Assembly (NCBI GenBank): GCA_946623195.1
Contig: CAMOQW010000060.1
Location: forward strand, 1-10,574
Length of the DNA: 10,574 nt
Source of the DNA: an uncultured Prevotella sp.
Lineage (GTDB): Bacteria > Bacteroidota > Bacteroidia > Bacteroidales > Bacteroidaceae
Reading direction: 5' to 3'
In this document: positions 1 through 4,458 of the stretch, one piece after another
Layout of the letters: every line of letters starts with the position of its first letter
Position numbering within the stretch: position 1 is the stretch's first letter
Notes under the pieces: model-generated
The model's input: only the letters and a program-made list of their open reading frames with translations
Told to the model about the DNA's origin: nothing
The model's database searches: none
Program-made: the position numbers and the translations under genes

Positions 1-803
1 TTGATGCGCAGCTGTTCCTCCAAGACGTCAATCTTCTCGTCGAGTGTCAGCTGCTGGCGACTGAATATCCACGGACAGCCGAAGGTGGCGCGGCCTATCA
101 TGACGGCATCCACCCCGTAAGTGTCGAAGGCGCGGTCGGCATCGCTGAGCGACTTGATGTCGCCGTTGCCGATGATGGGGATATGGATGCGTGGATTGCG
201 CGTCACCTCGCCAATGAGCGTCCAGTCGGCCTCGCCGGTGTACATCTGGCTGCGCGTGCGCCCATGGATGGTCAGCGCCTGAATGCCACACTGCTGCAGC
301 TGTTCGGCCAGCGGGACGATGCTAAGCTGCTCATGGTTCCAGCCCAGACGAGTCTTGGCAGTGACGGGCACACGGACGGCATCGACCACCCTGCGTGTAA
401 TCTCCAGCAGTTTGGCATTGGTGTCGATGCTGCCGTCGGGAAGCATGATGTTCTGCAGCATACCGGCTCCGGCACCCTTGCCGGCCACCTTCTTCACCGG
501 ACAGCCGAAGTTCAGGTCTATCAGGTCGGGACCTGCCTGCTCTACTATCTTGGCGGCCTCGACCATCGCCTCCACGTCGCGCCCGTAGATCTGGATGCCC
601 ACGGGCCGTTCCTCGTCGCTGATGAAGAGCTTCCTCACCGTCGACTTCACGTCGCGCACCAGCGCCTCTGCCGACACAAACTCCGTGTAGACCATAGCAG
701 CTCCAAACCGCTTGCACAACATGCGGAAACCGATGTCTGTCACGTCTTCCATCGGAGCCAGGAAGACCGGACGCTCGCCTAATTCTATATTTCCTATCGT
801 CAT
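1..803 (-). CDS. dusB: tRNA-dihydrouridine synthase (DusB-type), 3' end cut by window edge
   Basis: Flavin enzyme that reduces specific uridines in the tRNA D-loop to dihydrouridine, using FMN and NADPH, in the cytoplasm. The visible 267 residues start MTIGNIELGERPVFLAPMED, the usual opening of the TIM-barrel FMN domain. The catalytic-cysteine motif NFGCPVKK puts the Cys at residue 101. TAKTRLGW (148-155), TIHGRTRSQMY (178-188) and IGNGDIKS (211-218), followed by the phosphate-binding stretch near GVDAVMIGRATFGCPWIF (230-247), complete the barrel. Family members are about 320-335 aa, so the C-terminal helical domain (roughly 55-65 residues) lies outside the window. The ATG at 803 is the only start in line with the conserved N-terminus. 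It sits 73 bp downstream of dprA in the same direction, so co-transcription is likely. Family assignment is firm; the DusB subtype is from general resemblance. Confidence 0.95.
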   Translation of the reverse strand, partial: MTIGNIELGERPVFLAPMEDVTDIGFRMLCKRFGAAMVYTEFVSAEALVRDVKSTVRKLFISDEERPVGIQIYGRDVEAMVEAAKIVEQAGPDLIDLNFGCPVKKVAGKGAGAGMLQNIMLPDGSIDTNAKLLEITRRVVDAVRVPVTAKTRLGWNHEQLSIVPLAEQLQQCGIQALTIHGRTRSQMYTGEADWTLIGEVTRNPRIHIPIIGNGDIKSLSDADRAFDTYGVDAVMIGRATFGCPWIFSRQQLTLDEKIDVLEEQLRI

Positions 804-805
804 TA

Positions 806-826
806 TAGTTCAGAGTTCATAGTTCG
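806..826. repeat. Three-copy AGTTC heptad array ahead of dusB
   Basis: Three 7-bp units read TAGTTCA, GAGTTCA and TAGTTCG on the plus strand, immediately upstream of the dusB start codon. They occupy the position of the ribosome binding site, and no Shine-Dalgarno-like sequence is present. The core GAGTTC is shared with the 11-bp array upstream of dprA. Probably a simple-sequence intergenic repeat; function unknown. Confidence 0.6.
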
Positions 827-841
827 CCTCTCACCGCTTAC

Positions 842-876
842 TTTTCACTTTTCGCTTTTCGTTTTTCGTTTTTCAC
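842..876. repeat. TTTTCAC-type heptad repeat between dprA and dusB
   Basis: Five imperfect units on the plus strand: TTTTCAC, TTTTCGC, TTTTCG, TTTTTCG and TTTTTCAC. The array abuts the dprA stop codon (877-879). The same unit recurs at 2492-2540 and 8936-8970, always reading TTTTCAC on the plus strand whichever way the neighbouring genes run. The dprA-dusB gap (804-876) holds only this array and the AGTTC array. I see no promoter or convincing terminator in it. Confidence 0.75.
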
Positions 877-1992
877 TTAATATATCAGATGGTAGCTTCC
901 GCCGGCCATAGGTTTCACGATGCCCTTCATCTCCAGTTGGAAGAGTAGGGCGGTGAGCTGTCCGATGGGCAGATTGGTCTTCACGCTGATGATGTTCAGT
1001 TGCAGGTCGTTGGTCTGTTGCAGCAGGCTGACCACCCGCTGCTCCTCTGCTGTCAGGTCGGGGAACAGTTGTCGCTCCACGACCGAGGGTTGCTGTTGCA
1101 GGGTGGTCCACCCCATTGACTCCACAAAATCCTGAGCCGACGTGATGAGTGCCGCCGTGTTGTTGCGAATCAGGCGGTTGCAGCCCTCCGAGTAGGCCAT
1201 GCCCACAGCCCCTGGGAAGGCAAAGACGTCGCGGCCATACTCTTGGGCAATGCGACAGGTGATGAGACCGCCGCCCTTGTATGCACTTTCCACGAGGATG
1301 GTGGCGTCCGATATGCCTGCCACGATGCGGTTGCGCTGTCGGAAGTTGTTGGGCAGCGCCTGTGTCTGCGACATGTATTCCGTGAGCAGTCCCCCCTGGC
1401 GCACCATTTCCACAGCGGTGTCGCGATGTCGGGGCGGGTATATCTGGTCCAGACCGTGAGCCAGCACACCCACCGTCTCGTTGCCGCACTCCAGCGCCTG
1501 GCGATGGGCACAGATGTCGATGCCGTAGGCCAGTCCGCTGACTATCATGACGTCAGGGCGCAGCTGTCGCAGGTCGGCGACGAAGCGGCGCACCAGGTCC
1601 TGCCCGTAGGTGGTGCAATGGCGCGTCCCCACGATGTTGATGACGTATTGCTGGTTCAGGTCGGCCGTACCTTTATAATATAGGATGATGGGGGCATCGG
1701 GGCATTCGCGCAGTCGGGCAGGGTAGTCCTCGTCATCCAGGGTGAGTGCCCGGATGCCTTTTTTCTCAATGAACTCCATTTCGGCAGCAGCGCGTTGCAG
1801 GGCCTCGTCCCAGTTGTTCATGGCCTCACGCAGTCGGGGAGAGGAGTCGGCCACGGCATCGCCGATGTCCTGGCGGTGCTCGTAGACTGCCTGACTGCTG
1901 CCCATGGCCCGATAGAGTCGCAGGGCGATGTCGGCATTGAACCCCGTCATGCGGGTTAGTGCAATGGTGTAGTATATTTCTTCACTTGTCAT
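877..1992 (-). CDS. dprA: DNA-processing protein DprA (Smf)
   Basis: DprA binds single-stranded DNA entering during natural transformation and loads RecA onto it; it acts in the cytoplasm. The 371-aa product has the family layout. A small N-terminal helical (SAM/HhH-like) region covers about 5-60. A Rossmann-like DNA-binding domain covers about 85-295, with VGTRHCTTYG (121-130), SGLAYGIDICAHRQAL (152-167) and QRNRIVAGISDATILVESAY (219-238), ending near FAFPG (257-261). A C-terminal winged helix (DprA_WH/DML1-like) covers about 312-370. The frame stays open 53 codons further upstream, but that stretch is 11-bp repeat and the end of the thioesterase gene. MTSEEIYYTIALTRM matches the normal family start, so 1992 is chosen. 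Most bacteria keep dprA even where competence is unproven, so presence alone does not show transformability. Confidence 0.95.
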   Translation of the reverse strand: MTSEEIYYTIALTRMTGFNADIALRLYRAMGSSQAVYEHRQDIGDAVADSSPRLREAMNNWDEALQRAAAEMEFIEKKGIRALTLDDEDYPARLRECPDAPIILYYKGTADLNQQYVINIVGTRHCTTYGQDLVRRFVADLRQLRPDVMIVSGLAYGIDICAHRQALECGNETVGVLAHGLDQIYPPRHRDTAVEMVRQGGLLTEYMSQTQALPNNFRQRNRIVAGISDATILVESAYKGGGLITCRIAQEYGRDVFAFPGAVGMAYSEGCNRLIRNNTAALITSAQDFVESMGWTTLQQQPSVVERQLFPDLTAEEQRVVSLLQQTNDLQLNIISVKTNLPIGQLTALLFQLEMKGIVKPMAGGSYHLIY

Positions 1993-2000
1993 GTTCGGTC

Positions 2001-2065
2001 GTGAGTTCGTCGTGAGTTCGTCGTGAGTTCGTCGTGAGTTCGTCGTGGGTTCGTCGTGAGTTCGA
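2001..2065. repeat. 11-bp tandem repeat just upstream of dprA
   Basis: The unit GTGAGTTCGTC (plus strand) occurs in perfect copies at 2001-2011, 2012-2022, 2023-2033 and 2034-2044. A one-base variant (GTGGGTTCGTC) follows at 2045-2055 and a partial copy at 2056-2065. Read on the minus strand (GACGAACTCAC) the unit has no stop codon in any frame, which explains the long open extension in front of dprA. The last copy ends 8 bp from the dprA ATG. Near-identity of the copies suggests recent slippage expansion, so copy number may vary between strains (inference). Confidence 0.9.
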
Positions 2066-2081
2066 AGCAGGCAGGGGGCCG

Positions 2082-2486
2082 TCAGGCCAGGTATGGTGCG
2101 AAGGCACGGTCGTAATCCTCGCTCTCTCCCAGTTGCCCATTGACCAGGCATACGAGCATGATTTTACCTTTGAAGCAGAGCGTCTCGTCAGCGGCGCGGA
2201 AGATGTCCTGGTGGAAGATATACTTAAAGCCGTCTTTCTCAATCCACAGCCGCGAGATGAACTCGTCGTCGCAGCGCAGCGGCGACTTGTATTGCAGTTC
2301 CATACGTGCCACGACGGCATCGATGCCACGGGCGTGCATCTCGGCAAAGCTGAGGCCGCACTGTTTGAGAAACAGGTGGCGCGTGTGCTCGGTGTAGTGC
2401 AGGTAGTTGGCATTGTTGACGATGCCCTCGATGTCGCATTCATAGTCGCGCACCTCCATACGGGCTTCAAAGACATATTTTCTCAT
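2082..2486 (-). CDS. Acyl-CoA thioesterase, 4HBT hot-dog family (YbgC/FadM-like)
   Basis: A 134-aa single hot-dog domain protein of the size usual for the family, expected to hydrolyse acyl-CoA (or acyl-ACP) thioesters in the cytoplasm. The N-terminal motif EVRDYECDIEGIVNNANYLH (11-30) matches the family pattern VR..D.D..G.VnNa.Yl, with the probable catalytic Asp at 18. The helix that follows contains YTEHTRHLFL (31-40). Later strands YKSPLRCDDEF and GKIMLVCLV fit the rest of the fold. The first Asp of the usual DTD/DCD triplet is Glu here (ECD). The start at 2486 is the only one that keeps the conserved first strand, and is preceded by an A-rich, heptad-repeat leader with no Shine-Dalgarno sequence. 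It lies 27 bp after the DUF2851 gene and 89 bp before dprA. The natural substrate cannot be told from sequence. Confidence 0.88.
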   Translation of the reverse strand: MRKYVFEARMEVRDYECDIEGIVNNANYLHYTEHTRHLFLKQCGLSFAEMHARGIDAVVARMELQYKSPLRCDDEFISRLWIEKDGFKYIFHQDIFRAADETLCFKGKIMLVCLVNGQLGESEDYDRAFAPYLA

Positions 2487-2491
2487 ATCAC

Positions 2492-2540
2492 TTTTTGCTT
2501 TTCACTTTTCGTTTTACCCTTTTCGCTTTTCACCTTTCAG
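2492..2540. repeat. TTTTCAC-type heptad repeat spanning the DUF2851 gene 3' end
   Basis: Plus-strand units run TTTTTGC, TTTTCAC, TTTTCG, TTTTACCC, TTTTCGC, TTTTCAC and CTTTCAG. The array fills the 27-bp gap to the thioesterase gene and continues into the DUF2851 reading frame. There its complement encodes the last residues LKGEKRKG and the TAA stop (2514-2516). It is the same family as the arrays at 842-876 and 8936-8970. Confidence 0.75.
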
Positions 2541-3821
2541 GTATTCATAGCCTATTCGGCAGCGCAGGCAGTCGCGCTTGTCGCAGTATTCCTTTTTCAG
2601 TTGAATCAGGGCCTGTGAGTCGCCGGCCGACTTCACGTCCAGTCCGCATTCCTGCCACATGGTGATGATGTGGTTCTTCTCAGCCTTCAACTGTTCCAGG
2701 AAGTCGAAGGCGCGGTCGCACAGTTCTTCTCGGGAGGTATGGCGTCCGTATGCAAAGAGCATGGGTACATAGGTGTTGATGATGAGCAGGTTGATGCTGA
2801 ATGGCGATAGCTGCTTGGCATTGCGCACGCTCTCGGAGCCAAAGGTATAGTGGGTCTCCCAGTAGGGTGTCACCTGGGTGTGCAGCTTATCGGCCAGTCC
2901 TGCCATGTCGCGGCACTCCATGAGTTCTGACAGTCCGGCCTGACGCTGGTAGTAGAGGTTGGCCAGCTGTGACAGACGGATGTGCGGGAAGTTCTGCGGA
3001 CGCAGCCGGAGGAAGCGCCACCGCTTGTAGTCCATGGGTTGCAGTGAGAACTTATGAGCCAGATACAGGTATTCGTTGCGTAGCTTGGCAAAATAGCCCT
3101 CGTTGAGTGCTTGTTGCTGGTAGCGCTCAGGGATGGCCTCCACCTGCAACAGTCCGGCCTGGCCCAGGAAGATGGCTTCAATCTGGAACAGGTCGTCGCG
3201 GTGTTTGCCGACAGCCGATAGTGGGATGTGGCGTGCCCACTCCTCGAAGGCATCGCCGTTGATGCCGAATCCGTAGTTGCGGGCCAGTGTCATGAAGTAG
3301 GCCTCTTCCCAAGAGCCCCCGGCCTGTTCGGCCCGCTGTGCTATGGCGATGGTCTTCTGTTCCAGTCGCTCAGTCTGCAGTGCCGCCATCCATGCGTGGA
3401 CGGTGAGGCTGGTCAGATGGGGGATGATGCGGTAGCAGGGCGGGTAGGAGTCTGTTTTCAGCAGTTCCTCGTAGTTCTCACGTACCGAAGGTGGAACGGT
3501 CAGGCACAGCTGTGGAACAAAATGCCCCTGTGACGTCTGTACGTCTCGGTCGGCCTCACCCACCACGTGCAGCACCACATTGTCGTAGTTGGCATCCGTC
3601 TGGTGGCCGTGAGCATACCAGTGCGACGAGCGGTCGTGAATCTCCACGTTGCCCACCCATAATGTGCCGCCTATCTTCACCTTGGCATTGAAGAAGTCCG
3701 GCCCGCTGTTGCGGTTGTGCAGTCCCGGGTCCAGCACCTCTACGGTCCGTCCGTCCGTGGTCTGCAGTCCCTCCAGAGGCCATAGCTTGTGTTTCCAGCA
3801 GTAGTGCAGCAGTTGTTCCAT
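2514..3821 (-). CDS. DUF2851 family protein, function unknown
   Basis: A 435-aa protein with the signature of the uncharacterised DUF2851 family, known mainly from Bacteroidetes and relatives. The strongest block is residues 28-88: EVLDPGLHNRNSGPDFFNAK, then GTLWVGNVEIH (52-62), SSHWYAHGH (65-73) and NVVLHVV (81-87). The rest is largely helical. The C-terminus has four cysteines (392, 413, 418, 421) ending in Cx4Cx2C, followed by a Lys-rich tail encoded by repeat DNA. There is no signal peptide or membrane segment, so it is probably cytoplasmic. The frame is open 17 codons upstream to an ATG at 3872, but a promoter -7 box at 3830-3837 lies inside that extension, and family members start MEqLLHYxWK. 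The start is therefore 3821. First gene of the probable operon with the thioesterase, dprA and dusB. A nuclease-like role is considered in the findings but not established. Confidence 0.9.
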   Translation of the reverse strand: MEQLLHYCWKHKLWPLEGLQTTDGRTVEVLDPGLHNRNSGPDFFNAKVKIGGTLWVGNVEIHDRSSHWYAHGHQTDANYDNVVLHVVGEADRDVQTSQGHFVPQLCLTVPPSVRENYEELLKTDSYPPCYRIIPHLTSLTVHAWMAALQTERLEQKTIAIAQRAEQAGGSWEEAYFMTLARNYGFGINGDAFEEWARHIPLSAVGKHRDDLFQIEAIFLGQAGLLQVEAIPERYQQQALNEGYFAKLRNEYLYLAHKFSLQPMDYKRWRFLRLRPQNFPHIRLSQLANLYYQRQAGLSELMECRDMAGLADKLHTQVTPYWETHYTFGSESVRNAKQLSPFSINLLIINTYVPMLFAYGRHTSREELCDRAFDFLEQLKAEKNHIITMWQECGLDVKSAGDSQALIQLKKEYCDKRDCLRCRIGYEYLKGEKRKG

Positions 3822-3829
3822 AGCAGTTG

Positions 3830-3861
3830 CAAAGGTAGGTAATAATCTTTGATTCTGCAAA
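3830..3861 (-). promoter_or_regulatory. Bacteroidetes-type promoter for the DUF2851-thioesterase-dprA-dusB cluster
   Basis: On the minus strand a TTTG -33 element (3858-3861) is followed after exactly 20 bp by TACCTTTG (3830-3837). This matches the Bacteroidetes TTTG-N19-21-TAnnTTTG consensus. Transcription would begin roughly at 3823-3826, leaving only a few leader bases before the ATG at 3821. No other such promoter is visible in the three downstream gaps. Confidence 0.8.
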
Positions 3862-3899
3862 TCTTTTTCCAATATTTTTGGTGTTTCAAGAGATTTGCA
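3856..3899. repeat. Perfect 9-bp inverted repeat across the divergent promoters
   Basis: TGCAAATCT at 3856-3864 and AGATTTGCA at 3891-3899 are exact reverse complements separated by 26 bp. The left arm covers the -33 TTTG of the DUF2851 promoter. The right arm lies in the regulator promoter spacer and ends one base before its -7 box. This could be an operator for the adjacent Lrp-type protein. TTTGCA is also a common context around Bacteroidetes promoter elements, so chance is possible. Confidence 0.4.
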
Positions 3900-3908
3900 T
3901 TATCTTTG
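3877..3908 (+). promoter_or_regulatory. Bacteroidetes-type promoter for the Lrp/AsnC regulator
   Basis: TTTG (3877-3880), a 20-bp spacer and TATCTTTG (3901-3908) fit the consensus TTTG-N19-21-TAnnTTTG. Transcription should start near 3913-3915, giving a leader of about 70 nt. The -33 elements of this promoter and the divergent one are only 15 bp apart, so the two polymerases would compete for space or share regulation. Confidence 0.8.
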
Positions 3909-3984
3909 CACCCGATATGGCAACGATGGAGAAATATACCATTACGCTGATTTCTTCTTGTTTGCAGCACAAAATCCAAACGCT

Positions 3985-4458
3985 ATGGCAGATACATTAG
4001 ACGACATCGACTTGCAGATACTCCAGATACTGCAAAAGAACGCGAAGCTGACCACCAAGGAGTTGGCTGATGCCGTACACCTGACACCCACCCCCGTCTT
4101 TGAGCGACAGCGGCGGTTGGAGCGCCAGGGCTACATCAAGAAATATGTGGCCGTCCTCGACCCCGAGAAGTTAGGGCAGGGTCTGCAGGTCTACTGCAAG
4201 GTGAAGCTGAAGCAGATCAACCACGAGATTGCCGATGCCTTTGTGCGCCGCATTCAGCGCATCCCCGAGGTGACGGAATGCTACAACACGTCGGGGGCCT
4301 ACGACTATCTGTTGAAAGTGCGGGCCACCGACATGAAGCAGTATCAGGAGTTTATTCTCAACAAGTTAGGCGAGATAGAGTCGCTGGCCTCCATTGAGAG
4401 CACCTTCGTCATGAGCGAGGTGAAGCAGATGTACGGTATCGCGGTGACTCGTCCATGA
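3985..4458 (+). CDS. Lrp/AsnC family transcriptional regulator
   Basis: A 157-aa feast/famine regulator, expected to bind DNA as an oligomer and respond to an amino acid or similar small molecule. The N-terminal winged helix opens DDIDLQILQILQKNAKLTTK (6-25) and contains the HTH with ELADAVHLTPTPVFERQRRL (26-45) and the wing GYIKKYVAVLD (49-59). The RAM/AsnC effector and oligomerisation domain spans about 66-142 and includes the typical GAYDYLLKV (104-112). The frame extends 30 codons upstream to an ATG at 3895, but that lies before the predicted transcription start. MADTLDDID is the usual family start, hence 3985. It faces the DUF2851 gene across shared promoters and converges on the GH115 gene with a 50-bp overlap. 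Autoregulation is usual in the family and would be consistent with the inverted repeat upstream. The target genes are unknown. Confidence 0.93.
   Translation: MADTLDDIDLQILQILQKNAKLTTKELADAVHLTPTPVFERQRRLERQGYIKKYVAVLDPEKLGQGLQVYCKVKLKQINHEIADAFVRRIQRIPEVTECYNTSGAYDYLLKVRATDMKQYQEFILNKLGEIESLASIESTFVMSEVKQMYGIAVTRP

Noticed and set aside
183..782. 199-codon plus-strand frame at the left edge
   Set aside because: It is antisense to dusB, whose conserved Dus motifs identify the coding strand.
2001..2065. CRISPR-like array
   Set aside because: Units are 11 bp, contiguous and without spacers, so this is a plain tandem repeat.
1993..2151. 53-residue N-terminal extension of DprA
   Set aside because: It is encoded by the 11-bp repeat and by the end of the thioesterase gene in another frame, and does not resemble a DprA N-terminus.
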